DNA of 64,000 nt from Amorphochlora amoebiformis (Eukaryota; Cercozoa; Chlorarachniophyceae): NCBI GenBank assembly GCA_054601695.1, contig BAAHQB010000199.1:1-64000 (forward strand), given 5' to 3'. The position numbers and the translations under genes were made by a program. The notes under the pieces were generated by a model. That model saw only the letters and a program-made list of their open reading frames with translations. It was not told where the DNA came from and did no database searches. Shown piece by piece: positions 1-23,841 of this stretch. Every line of letters begins with the position of its first letter. Within the stretch, counting starts at the first letter, position 1.

Positions 1-2405
1 GCTCCTAACCCTAACCCTAACCCTAACCCTAACCCTAACCCTAACCCTAACCCTAACCCTAACCCTAACCCTAACCCTAACCCTAACCCTAACCCTAACC
101 CTAACCCAACCCTAACCCTAACCCTAACCCTAACCCTAACCCTAACCCTAACCCTAACCCTAACCCTAACCCTAACCCTAACCCTAACCCTAACCCTAAC
201 CCTAACCCTAACCCCAACCCTAACCCTAACCCTAACCCTAACCCTAACCCTAACCCTAACCCTAACCCTAACCCTAACCCTAACCCTAACCCTAACCCTA
301 ACCCTAACCCTAACCCTAACCCTAACCCTAACCCTAACCCTAACCCTAACCCTAACCCTAACCCTAACCCTAACCCTAACCCTAACCCTAACCCTAACCC
401 TAACCCTAACCCGACACCCTAACCCTAACCCTAACCCGACACCCTAACCCTAACCCTAACCCTAACCCTAACCCTAACCCTAACCCGACACCCTAACCCT
501 AACCCTAACCCGACACCCTAACCCTAACCCTAACCCGACACCCTAACCCTAACCCGACACCCTAACCCGACACCCTAACCCGACACCCTAACCCGACACC
601 CTAACCCGACACCCTAACCCTAACCCGACACCCTAACCCTAACCCGACACCCTAACCCTAACCCTAACCCGACACCCTAACCCTAACCCTAACCCTAACC
701 CGACACCCTAACCCGACACCCTAACCCGACACCCTAACCCTAACCCGACACCCTAACCCTAACCCGACACCCTAACCCTAACCCTAACCCGACACCCTAA
801 CCCTAACCCTAACCCGACACCCGACACCCTAACCCGACACCCTAACCCTAACCCTAACCCGACACCCTAACCCGACACCCTAACCCGACACCCTAACCCT
901 AACCCGACACCCTAACCCTAACCCGACACCCTAACCCGACACCCTAACCCGACACCCTAACCCGACACCCTAACCCTAACCCGACACCCTAACCCGACAC
1001 CCTAACCCGACACCCTAACCCTAACCCGACACCCTAACCCTAACCCGACACCCTAATCCGACACCCTAACCCGACACCCTAACCCGACACCCTAACCCTA
1101 ACCCGACACCCTAACCCTAACCCGACACCCTAACCCTAACCCGACACCCTAACCCTAACCCGACACCCTAACCCTAACCCGACACCCTAACCCTAACCCT
1201 AACCCGACACCCTAACCCTAACCCGACACCCTAACCCGACACCCTAACCCGACACCCTAACCCGACACCCTAACCCTAACCCTAACCCGACACCCTAACC
1301 CTAACCCGACACCCTAACCCGACACCCTAACCCGACACCCTAACCCTAACCCGACACCCTAACCCTAACCCGACACCCTAACCCTAACCCGACACCCTAA
1401 CCCTAACCCGACACCCTAACCCGACACCCTAACCCGACACCCTAACCCTAACCCGACACCCTAACCCTAACCCGACACCCTAACCCGACACCCTAACCCG
1501 ACACCCTAACCCGACACCCTAACCCGACACCCTAACCCGACACCCTAACCCGACACCCTAACCCTAACCCGACACCCTAACCCTAACCCGACACCCTAAC
1601 CCGACACCCTAACCCGACACCCTAACCCTAACCCGACACCCTAACCCTAACCCGACACCCTAACCCGACACCCTAACCCGACACCCTAACCCGACACCCG
1701 ACACCCTAACCCGACACCCGACACCCTAACCCGACACCCGACACCCTAACCCGACACCCTAACCCTAACCCGACACCCTAACCCGACACCCTAACCCGAC
1801 ACCCTAACCCGACACCCTAACCCGACACCCTAACCCGACACCCTAACCCGACACTAGCGACACCCTAACCCGACACCCTAACCCTAACCCGACACCCTAA
1901 CCCGACACCCTAACCCGACACCCTAACCCGACACCCTAACCCGACACCCTAACCCGACACCCTAACCCGACACCCTAACCCGACACCCTAACCCGACACC
2001 CTAACCCGACACCCTAACCCGACACCCTAACCCGACACCCTAACCCGACACCCTAACCCGACACCCTAACCCTAACCCGACACCCTAACCCGACACCCTA
2101 ACCCTAACCCGACACCCTAACCCGACACCCTAACCCTAACCCGACACCCTAACCCTAACCCTAACCCAACACCCTAATTCGACACCCTAACCCTAACCCG
2201 ACACCCTAACCCTAACCCGACACCCTAACCCTAATCCTAACCCGACACCCTAACCCTAACCCGACACCCTAATTCGAACCCTTACCCGACACCCTAACCC
2301 TAACCCGACACCCTAACCCGACACCCTATCCCTAACCCGACACCCTAACCCTAACCCGACACCCTAACCCGACACCCTAACCCGACACCCCCCGACACCC
2401 TAACC
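1..2405 (+). repeat. Telomere, C-rich strand, with proximal variant repeats
   Basis: CCCTAA units run almost unbroken to about 410, with one short unit near 106 and one slipped unit near 212. From there the array alternates CCCTAA with the variant CCCGACACCCTAA, and near 2160-2400 it also carries point variants such as CCCTAATTCGA and CCCTATCC. Clean distal repeats with degenerate proximal ones are the normal layout of a telomere, so base 1 lies at or near the physical chromosome end and the chromosome extends to the right. The TTAGGG type is shared by animals, many fungi and many protists, so it does not identify the organism. Confidence 0.98.
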
Positions 2406-2694
2406 CAATATTCAAAACCTGGAGACTGTTTCCTTGATACTTTGACTTGGTTGCCGAGATGGCTATGTGCCATAACATATAGTCTGGGCGTAACCCTAAC
2501 CCTAACACTAAGTTACGTCGCCCTATTCATAAATAGATGATCTCGTATAACACACATGGGTGTGCAACCCCCTAAGCAACCACCCGGAGCTAGCGGAGGC
2601 CCCCATGGGGCTCCATTGACCGTTATGGCGCCATAAGGCAGAAGTTAGTAGGCTGTGGGTCGGACCTCACAGCGAAAACTTTTGTCGCTGAGAG

Positions 2695-2766
2695 TGCCAT
2701 ATGGTCAAGTGGTCAGTCCGTTAGCTTTGAGTCTGGGGATCATGGGTTCGATTCCCAAAAATGTCG
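2695..2766 (+). pseudogene. tRNA-like remnant with intact A and B boxes
   Basis: TGGTCAAGTGG at 2702-2712 fits the tRNA A-box consensus TRGYNNARNNG exactly, and GGTTCGATTCC at 2745-2755 fits the B box exactly. Their spacing is that of a tRNA gene, and four of five T-arm pairs form. The acceptor, D and anticodon stems do not pair, so this is not a working tRNA. It could be a decayed tRNA gene or the head of a tRNA-derived SINE. The 3' side runs straight into telomeric repeat. Confidence 0.4.
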
Positions 2767-2802
2767 ACACCCTAACCCTAACCCGACACCCTAACCCTAA
2801 CC
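2764..2802 (+). repeat. Interstitial telomeric block
   Basis: Roughly six units, including one CCCGACACCCTAA variant, in the same orientation as the terminal telomere. It abuts the 3' end of the tRNA-like remnant. It could be a former chromosome end or a telomerase-type repair insertion. Confidence 0.85.
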
Positions 2803-3839
2803 ATATGAATATTGAATCATTAGTTGGTAGTATTCAAAGTATTCAAATAGACTTATGAATACATGCTAGACATCAATAAATCTAGAAATAACTAGATAAT
2901 GGTATCCGTATCATGAATACCTAATTCTGAATTGAACGACTAATGTATGAATACCAAATTTGATTCAAACGAATCGGTTATCAGCATGACTATTCAAAGT
3001 CTGAATGCTAGAATAGTATTTTTTACTATTCAGAAGCTCTGAATACAGAATAGTTCGCTATTCAGGTGTTCGGATGCAACACTACTCTAGATGGCGCATC
3101 TTGCAAAAAGAAGCAGTTTGAGGCTTTCGGGTTCAGCTGGTTATTTCTTCCAAGCAGGCTTTTTCTGTTGATGCATAGCGCAAATCAGCTTGTCAACCAA
3201 TTGATACCACTAGAACTTATTTCTTACATTTCAATACCACGCATGAACACCAATGCGTTTTAGAATTCAACAAGTTAGAAGTACCTTCTTCTTGCCCGGA
3301 AGGTCCAGGTCAGCAAGCCCGCCAAGCACCTGAGTAATACTAGTCATCACCAAACGTTACATACATGAATCACATGTACATCATCAACATAAGATATGGT
3401 TGAAAATATATCTCGATTACGACACTGATACAGTGTATTCGTATACATTGTGAGACACATGAAGTCTTAATGTACATGCATGTACATGTACAGCCAGCCA
3501 GTTGAACATGAGCTCACAAGGCACACTAGAGACATGAAGCCTTCAGCCCGTTAGTTTACATACACGTACAGAAATGCAGGTTGACGAGGAGCTGACATGA
3601 TAGAGGGACATTATCTAGATTATCTAGATTATACATGTCTCGTTTGTCCATTTCGCGGAAATGCGAATTAGGTTTAGGTGGGAATGTGAGCGGGTAAGGT
3701 GTAATGCAGCGACACATGTACAAGGGACATGTTGTAGTTGTATGGATGGATGTATGGATGATTACGAATCCGTGAGGTGCTTTGTCTCTCGGATTTGAAT
3801 CTACTTAGATGTTTTGTTGGTGTTGTTGTTTTGGACAGC

Positions 3840-4515
3840 TCAGACCTTGTCCGCCATTTTATCGGATAGCTTTTCACGTGCCGCTTTCGACTCGGGCATC
3901 CATGTCTTCACAGCTCCCCCAGCAGATTTCTTGTTTACTGCCACGCCCTGATTACCAACAATGATATATTTAAACCCGCCAACGCTTTTAGGCTTTGTTT
4001 TCACGCTTTGTACGCGTAAGCCTGGCCGCCTTTGCCTTGGTCATAGCATTTGCTTTGTACGCGTAAGCCTGGCCGCCATGTTGCCTTGGTCAACACTCTT
4101 ACGGTTTGTTTTCACGCTTTGTACGCGTAAGCCTGGCCGCCTTTGCCTTTGCCTTGGTCAATAAATTACGATTTTTTTTCATACTTGTACGCGTAAGCCT
4201 GGCCGCCCTTGCCTTAGCTGCTTACATTCATATGTCTTTTCGTGCCTTAATAATATATTACCAAACACGTACATTGATATTTGTTGTACTTGGTGTGCAA
4301 TACGTGTACGGGTGGACCTCAGTGGGGCCCTTCTTGTCGGGCTTGCGTTCCACGAAGCTGGCAGTCTTCGTCGTCTTTCTTGAAGACGTGAACGTCGTGC
4401 CTCCAGTGCTGGCTCCTGGAACCTAATCTCACCCCGTACATTTAAACCATATTTAACCGCGTAATTACATTACCCACAAATGGGTACGTGTATTCGCATG
4501 TATATACACTATCAC

Positions 4516-4613
<98 letters not shown>

Positions 4614-4778
4614 TTACATATATACCCACATGTACATACGAAAATATGCATATAATATATAAGTACACATAGATACATATGATATATAATGTATGTATCA
4701 AAATATATATGTACATAGTACATAGTATATATATATATATACATATATAGTATATATATATATATATATATATATATA

Positions 4779-4855
<77 letters not shown>

Positions 4856-5180
4856 AAAAAGCTAGTGCCATCCATTGAAAGCACATTTATGCACGCCAAG
4901 CTCAAAATATTTGTGCGTGTTTTCGTATGTATATAAATGCACTATCATACTCATATACGCCAAACTCAAAATATAGTGCGTGTATTCGTATGTATATAAG
5001 TGCACTATCACATTCATATACGCCAAGCTCAAAATATATGTGCGCATTCTCGTATGTATATAAATGCACTATCATATTCATATACGCAAAGCTCAAAATA
5101 TGTGTGCACGTTTTCATATGTATATAAATGCACTATCACATTCATATATATGTATATATATATATATATATGTATAATAT

Positions 5181-5241
<61 letters not shown>

Positions 5242-6356
5242 CATATATATACTCAATCTTACAGGGGCCCCCGCAAATTTGCCCGGTTGAAGTTTGATGT
5301 TTCTCGCGCCTTCATCTGGCATCTGCCTCCTGATGGAATGGGAATGGGAATGGGAATGGAATACACACGGCATCGGGGTCCTGATGGGATTGGGAATTGG
5401 AATACACACAAAAACCCCTGTGATAATTGTTGTTTGACTGAGAACGAAAGGGTTCATGTGATTTGTATCGTCATATGGGTCGTGTGGTTTATATCATTAT
5501 GCGGTTGTATCGTTATGAGGGTCAAGTAGTTTGCATCGTCCAGAGGGTCGTGTGATTTGTATCATCGTGGGTTGTGTGGTTTGCATCGTCATGAGGGTCG
5601 TGTGATTGTATGGTCATGAGGGTTGTGCGGTTTGTATCCTCATGAGGCCATGGTCGTGTGATTTGTATCGTCATGAGTTGACGGTCGTGTGCTTCGTCTC
5701 GTCATGAGACCACGGTGATTTGTCTCGTCATGAGGCCACGGTCGTGTGATTTGTATCGTCATGAGGCCACGGTCGTGTGATTTGTATCGTCATGAGGCCA
5801 CGGTCGTGTGGTTTGTATCGTCATGAGACAACGGTCGTGTGAATTGTATCGTAATGAGGCCACGGTCGTGAGATTTGTATCGTCAGGAGGGTCGTGATCG
5901 TCCGAAGGATCGTGATTTGTATCGCGATCTGCACCGTGGATGATGACTTTGATTACATGCAGGCGAATACACTAGATATATGCAGGAAACACAGCAGATG
6001 CATGTACGCGAATACAGAGGTACATGTAGGCGGATGAGTTGTTGGTTCAATTAAGATGTGAGTTCGATTGAGTTCTGGGTTCGATTGAGTTGTGGGTTCG
6101 ATTGAGTTGCGGGTTCGATTGAGTTGTGGGTTCGATCTAGTTGTGGGTTCGATTGAGTTGTGCGTTCGATTCAGCACGTACCCGCATTTGGGGCAGAAAT
6201 TCGCACTGCCAACGAACTCTCCACACTACAGGAAAAAGGTCCATCAACAACAAGAAAACGTCCCTCAACAACAACAGAAATTGTCCGCCAGCAAGTAACC
6301 TCCTGTTCACGATTCCACATCTGGACCTAGACAACCTGCACTCACATGATGATCAT
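3840..6356 (-). CDS. Small zinc-ribbon protein, 5 exons, 119 residues
   Basis: Not a family I recognise by name. The exons read on the minus strand are 6356-6346, 6205-6182, 5329-5263, 4422-4273 and 3947-3840. All phases agree and the sum is 360 bases with the stop. The protein begins [20 protein letters not shown]: a CxxC knuckle followed by a P-D-E-G turn as in N-terminal zinc ribbons, although the second cysteine pair is absent. A Ser/Thr/Lys-rich middle follows, then a charged tail ending in SDKMADKV. Good sites include donor GTAAGA at 5262 and GTACGT at 6181 and 4272, and acceptors TTGGCAG, CATCAG and ATCAG. The 11-base first exon is the weakest part; it was chosen for its GTGAGT donor and matching phase. 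Function is unknown; binding zinc or another protein is only a guess from the knuckle. Confidence 0.55.
3975..4215. repeat. Minisatellite inside the last intron of the zinc-ribbon gene
   Basis: Four copies of a unit of about 60 bases share the core TACGCGTAAGCCTGGCCGCC. The GC-rich core is unlike the AT-rich surroundings. The array fills most of the 325 bp intron between exons 4273-4422 and 3840-3947. A loose match, AGCCTGGCCGCC, also occurs near 33155. Confidence 0.85.
4519..4858. repeat. (TA)n block
   Basis: Nearly pure TA dinucleotide with occasional C or G, inside an intron of the zinc-ribbon gene. The long isoleucine/tyrosine frames that cross it are artefacts of the repeat. Confidence 0.97.
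4865..5150. repeat. Minisatellite of about 63 bp, 4-5 copies
   Basis: Each unit carries GCACTATCA, CATATACGC, AGCTCAAAATAT and CGTATGTATATAA in that order. It lies in the same intron as the preceding TA block, between exons 5263-5329 and 4273-4422. Unit-to-unit differences are single bases, so amplification is recent. Confidence 0.9.
5480..5900. repeat. Minisatellite of about 31 bp
   Basis: Repeats of CGTCATGAGG, CCACGGTCGTGTG and ATTTGTAT with length variation. The array fills the intron between the zinc-knuckle exon (6182-6205) and exon 5263-5329. Its TCGTG words give it a higher GC content than its neighbours. Confidence 0.9.
6040..6175. repeat. 17 bp array next to a donor site
   Basis: Seven or more copies of GGGTTCGATTGAGTTGT. 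Read on the coding strand, the array starts within ten bases of the donor of exon 6205-6182, and its first unit overlaps the intron bases after GTACGT. Confidence 0.9.
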
Positions 6357-6978
6357 CACCCATCATGAAACCCTAAATCGTCCAATTTCTCGAATTTCAG
6401 CCTTGTAGCCGCTCATGAGAGAGGGATTCCAGTATTTTACACTTCCCTAGCACTGCTATACGAGACTCTCCGACACAGCCAGCTTAATCACCTGATTATT
6501 GGGGCAATACGGCATCCTACGGACAGATATTCAAAGTGACTCGAAGCCCACACGAGTCACGATGTGGTAACTGACAATACGTCACTTGGGGTGACATGGG
6601 TTTATTAGAGGGTTGGAATCACGCGCGTGCGAGTTGACACGTGGATGCCGATAAAATAAATTCGGGCTCGCCATGGATCGGAGCTTCACGACGTTGAACC
6701 GTCATAGACTAGTAGACGCTCAGAATCATCTTCGGAAATTAATCATTCAATTTATTATTGTTAGCGAATTTCAAATAGTCATTTACATAACACCCACTCG
6801 AAAATGTTACGCCATAGAACGCTCACTGTCGCCATTTTTTTGCCATTTAGGGAGGGTTAGGTACGGTTAGGTACGGTTAGGCTTAGGCTTAGCGATTGGA
6901 ACGTCCTCCGTATCCCCTTGTTACGTGTATATATGCACGTAACCTAAAAACAAGTATATGTACTATAATTTTACGTTT

Positions 6979-8050
<1,072 letters not shown>

Positions 8051-8289
8051 TACTTTACTACGATATTGCTTACCTGAAAGTTTCACAAAAAAATTTACGA
8101 TATTAAAAAATTGTATTAACGATATTACCCATTTGGAGTGATTTTAGGGTGGGGTTGGCCCTAGTTACAAACAGACCTAAGAATATCCTAAAATTGCCGA
8201 AAATTCTAATTGGGATTCAACATTAAACAGTAGTCTAGAGCAATATCGTAAATTTTGTTATGAAACTTTCAGGTAAGCAATATCGTAGG

Positions 8290-8296
<7 letters not shown>
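8051..8296. mobile_element. MITE-like element with ~55 bp terminal inverted repeats
   Basis: The left end (8051-8106) and the reverse complement of the right end (8241-8296) match over about 55 bases with few differences; both contain CGATATTGCTTACCTGAAAG. Total length is about 246 bp, the interior has no coding capacity, and both flanks are TA tract, so a TA target-site duplication cannot be told from the flanks. Long inverted ends, short length and insertion at TA fit a non-autonomous Tc1/mariner-like or related MITE. No transposase lies in the window, so the family is not established. Confidence 0.8.
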
Positions 8297-8323
<27 letters not shown>

Positions 8324-8327
8324 CTAG

Positions 8328-8367
<40 letters not shown>

Positions 8368-8372
8368 TATAT

Positions 8373-8468
<96 letters not shown>

Positions 8469-8470
8469 TA

Positions 8471-8523
<53 letters not shown>

Positions 8524-8853
8524 AGTATATATGTATCAATATGTATACATTTACTCTCTTTATGTATCATAAACTTGAATACCATAACACATATCTAGCA
8601 TATACTATCCTTCATATTGTATTATGATATGAAAAATAATATTGTAGATATTACCTAGATTACTAGTCACTGGATTGTCTAGATTCTAGAGATGACACCT
8701 CAGGACAAGTTCTAGACTAGCTCTAGCTAGCTAGACGGTACTGTAGCTTTATAACTAGTATAAACTCGTCGTACACTTGTATCTAGCGTATGTCCAGACG
8801 TGATATAGACTGATAAACAATGAAAATTTAAACTGTCCTGCATCATTTTTCGG

Positions 8854-12186
<3,333 letters not shown>

Positions 12187-12779
12187 TCCAGATTGATATA
12201 TCTTCTGACATATACCAACAGATATGAGATATCATCTTGCAGATATTTAAAAGTCCCTAAGAGATATGCAAACATATTGGGATAGAAATATCCTGATATA
12301 GAAAAGAAATACCCTGAACATTGCGTGTGAAATTCCCAACCCCCGCTAGCTGGCGTGGAGAGCCCCATCAAGCAGGTCGAAGAACAGCGACACAGCATCT
12401 CGACAGCCTCCACCCAAGCATGAGATCCAATAGATATATTTCAAGGGCTATCCAAGGCCGTAAGTTCTCTTTCGAATTATTTTTGCGGGCTAGCGCAGGG
12501 TTGCGTGGAGTGTGTGGTTGTGGGTGTCATTTGGGTGTACAGGTGGTTAGTATTGGGTATACATGGGGATTAGTGTTAAGGAACTCATTTGCATGGATAG
12601 CAGCGGCTCCGTTCCATTTCGCCTGGTTTTATCGTGCGCGTTGTTGTTGGGATGACGGGTTTGGGGATTCCACGTTCCCCGCTCCCTTTCTTGCCGATTC
12701 CGCATTTGCATTCAACTCTTGACCAACTCTTCTTCTTTCCGCTCTCTACGTGCACGTTACTAGCACGTTACCAGCACTC
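12187..12779. promoter_or_regulatory. Divergent spacer between Nup62 and HslU
   Basis: The 593 bases lie between two predicted start codons that point away from each other, so promoters of both genes should lie here. Apart from an alternating ATATC-rich stretch at 12195-12310 I see no recognisable promoter motif. The HslU boundary depends on its uncertain first exon. Confidence 0.4.
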
Positions 12780-19043
<6,264 letters not shown>

Positions 19044-19149
19044 TGATGGCCAAGGTCAACAAGTTCATCTATATGATGGCCAAGGCCAACCTCAACAAGT
19101 TCATCATATGATGATGGCCAAGGCTAACCTCAAGCAGTTCATCATCTAA
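19044..19149 (+). repeat. Three decayed tandem copies of the HslU C-terminal coding end
   Basis: Directly after the stop (19041-19043) the sequence repeats ATGGCCAAGG, CAACCTCAA and AAGTTCATCAT three more times, i.e. the codons for GKANLKKFII. Copies two and three share a frame starting at an ATG and ending in TGA. They lie in the 3' untranslated region and should not be translated as part of HslU. Confidence 0.85.
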
Positions 19150-20364
19150 ATACAAGTTCAACCTTCGCGGGCTAAGACTGCCGAAACTAAAGACTTGCAC
19201 TCGCCGTAATGCAACAAACTGGGCTCGAGCCTCGGCGGCAGGCGATGGGTTCCGATGTGTGCGTCTAATACAACTGTACTAGCTAGCGCTCTAGGAATAA
19301 TGTACAAACGTCATCGGCGACGCTGTCGGTTAACTTACAATTCGGCCCAAAATTAATTATAATATTCAATTAAGCTCAAGGGTCAATTGCGTTAGAATCA
19401 CGACTATGAGTGCTATGCATGCTCTAGATGCTATTGCATGTACTTGTACCATAATACTACCATTACATATATAAATTACTATGTATAATGGTACTATTCC
19501 TTGTATTCGTGAATGATCTAGTGACTAGCGTGATGTCGATATGTATAGACATATGTGCTTGCGAATATAACCTAGATATGCGCATACAACAACGATGTAA
19601 GTTACGTTAAGTAACCAGTATTAAGGCACACGTCGGGCTCGGGCTCGGGCACAAGTCATAGTTGCTTAATAGTCTTAGGAAGTTAGGATAGATTAGAGTA
19701 GATAATAATTCGGCTGCATTTCGGCATAGGATACCCCAGCTGGACATGAGTACATCTAGTACATAGTACTGTTCTTATGTACAACCGCTGATAAACGGCA
19801 TGTAATTTGAAAACCGCAAGACAAGATCTAGAAGATTTCAAGGTGATCAACGGTGAACGCTGTCAATACTCTACTGACTCAATAGTCAATACGCTGCAGT
19901 GCGGCTGCACAGACTACGACTCAGTTATTCCTTCCGTATTCTACTGATTGTTATTTCATCTGTACAAGATCTACATGACATCTACATCCTTTAAAGTGAT
20001 GTACAGAATTGGATAGTGTCGTCTAGTCCGTGGAGACTTCTCCTCAGGGGGGTAAGAACTGAACTCCTGACTGAGTAGTGAGTGTCTGTACCTAAGGAAG
20101 GAAGGAATTGGGGAATACCGACTAGACCGCATTCAAGTATCACCAACCTATTACTAGTTTTTTCTTCTAGATCTAACGTATGTAAAAAGAGATTGAACAG
20201 AATATTGGTCTGGTACTAATTAAATTAATATAGACTATCTAGAGTAGACTAGTAGAGAATAATAAACTTTATTATATTTAATGTCAATTTCATGTTTTAA
20301 GTTAAGCGGCCGATATGAGTCCAGAGTCTAGAAACGTCGTCTAATACGCACTTAGTTCACCACC

Positions 20365-20400
<36 letters not shown>

Positions 20401-20639
20401 AGATATATATGTTTATATATATATATGTACAATATATATGTATATATATATATATAGTGGAGTTATATGAATACATATTATGTAGATTCAAGAAATCTAT
20501 TTGCTTTTAGTGTGCATATATATGGTGGTTATCAGTGAGTTCATGTTAGATGATATCTGGCTAGGTTGTAGTATAAATTCCATATTCACAGAACGCTGGA
20601 ATATTATGTGTTATGAGTGCTTTAGTTACTAGACGCTTA

Positions 20640-20995
20640 ACTTAGGGTGTATTATATGTCGCTATGCTTATCTAGAGTCTAGAGTCTATATGAGGCCCTC
20701 AAGTAGGGTGTATTAGATGATAATTGAATGTTCAACTAAAGTCTAGAATCTACATCGAGCGCTCAAGTAGGGTGTATTAAATGATAATTCAATGCTTAGC
20801 TAGAGTCTAGAGTCTATATCGGGTGCTCACTAGGGTGTATTAAATGATAATTGAATGCTTAGCTAGAGTCTAGAGTCTAGAGTCTATGTCGGGTGCTCGC
20901 TAGGGTGTATTACATGGTGATTGAATGCTTAATTATAGTCTACAGTCTATATCGGGTGCTCAACTAGGGTGTATTAGATGATGTTTGAAAGCTTA
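20640..20995. repeat. Array of about 63 bp units
   Basis: Six units with AGTCTAGAGTCTATATCG, GGTGCTC, TAGGGTGTATTA and ATGATAATTGAATGCTTA. CTAGAGTCTAGAGTCTA is itself an internal tandem repeat. Confidence 0.88.
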
Positions 20996-20996
20996 G

Positions 20997-21059
<63 letters not shown>

Positions 21060-21336
21060 GTGTATAAGTACGTAATATACATCACATGATATATATATTT
21101 ATATATATATAATATAATATATGTATGCATACATAATATGTGTATAAGTATATAATGTAGCAGAGATAGAAGAGAGGCGCGAGACAGAGTTAATAAGATA
21201 CCTGAGACAATCCAGAGAAGATGCAGAGACGATCCAGAGACGATCCAGAGACGATCCAGCGACGCCCAGAGACGATCCAGCGACGCCCGACTCCAGAGTC
21301 GTTCCGGCGACTTCAGCCGGAGGAGAGAGGGAAAGA

Positions 21337-21767
21337 ATGAAAGAGGTAAAGAAAATAAGAAAGCGTGATTCAGCCGGAGGAGAGAGGGAAAGAATGAAAG
21401 AGGTAAAGAAAATAAGAAAGCGTGAAAGAAAGAAAGAAAGGGGAGAAAAAAGGAAGAAAGAAAGAGGTAAAGAGAGAGAGAAAGAAAGAGGTAAAGAGAG
21501 AAAGAAAGAGGTAAAGAGAGAAAGAAAGAAAGGAAGAGCAAGAAGGAGAAGCAAAAACAGGAAGAGGGAGAAAGAGAGATAAAAAAGACACTGGACATCG
21601 TCTTTGGATCGCCCCTGGATCGTCTCGGGATACCCTCTCATGTACCTGGATCGTCTCTGGAGTTTTTTTTTCTCTCTCTCTGTCTCCTCTATCGCCTCTG
21701 GAGAAAAAAAAAAAGGAGAGAGGGAGGCAGACCCAGAGAGAAGACAAAAAAAAAAAAAAAAAAAAAA

Positions 21768-21768
<1 letters not shown>
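21337..21768 (+). repeat. Polypurine block ending in a long A run
   Basis: About 240 bases to 21580 are almost entirely A and G in GAAAGAAAGAGGTAAAGAGA-type repeats, preceded by an 11 bp GACGATCCAGA array (21210-21290) and followed by a run of about 24 A. A 72-base segment is duplicated (21316-21423). Long purine mirror-like tracts can form triplex DNA. Confidence 0.85.
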
Positions 21769-23422
<1,654 letters not shown>

Positions 23423-23777
23423 GTTGAAAGGAAGAGGTGGTGAAGGAAAGAGGTGGTGAAGGAAAGAGGCGATCGATGATTTGAACCGAAGAAAGAGGTG
23501 CTCATTTCAACTTAGAGGGAGGTTATGATTTGATTTAGAGATGATTTGATTTAGAGGCGATTATTTCAGGGAGACACGGGTGTGATTTTGAGCCGAAATA
23601 GCTGACAAAGAGGGTTGAGACAAAGGGTTGTTTGTTCAACTGGACCTGCGGCAGTTATTGGGTTGATGTGGCGTCGATGTTGTATAGTGGTGAATTTGGG
23701 TTTGATTTGGGGTTTTGATTATACTGGGGTTGATATGGGATGTATTTGACGGCAGACATTGGCCCGTATGATGTGAC

Positions 23778-23841
23778 TGGGGTGATGGGGTGATGGGGTG
23801 ATGGGGTGATGGTGGTGGGGATGATGGAGTGATGGGGTGAC
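23778..23841. repeat. GGGTGATG octamer array
   Basis: Seven or so units of GGGTGATG with one GGTGGTGGGGATGATGGA interruption, about 800 bp upstream of the zinc-finger start codon. Confidence 0.85.

Larger units (their letters stand above)
2406..3839. other. Subtelomeric spacer without a recognisable gene
   Basis: Non-repetitive AT-rich sequence follows the telomere. It contains short telomeric fragments near 2492-2511 and 2764-2802, many CTAG and TAGAT words, and direct repeats such as the doubled TTATCTAGA near 3612-3632. The open frames here are under 70 codons with no recognisable composition or splice context. I see no gene until the terminal exon that ends at 3840 on the minus strand. 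Confidence 0.6.

Noticed and set aside
4442-4886. Frames of alternating isoleucine and tyrosine here and in every TA tract
   Set aside because: They are translations of (TA)n on both strands with no other coding signal.
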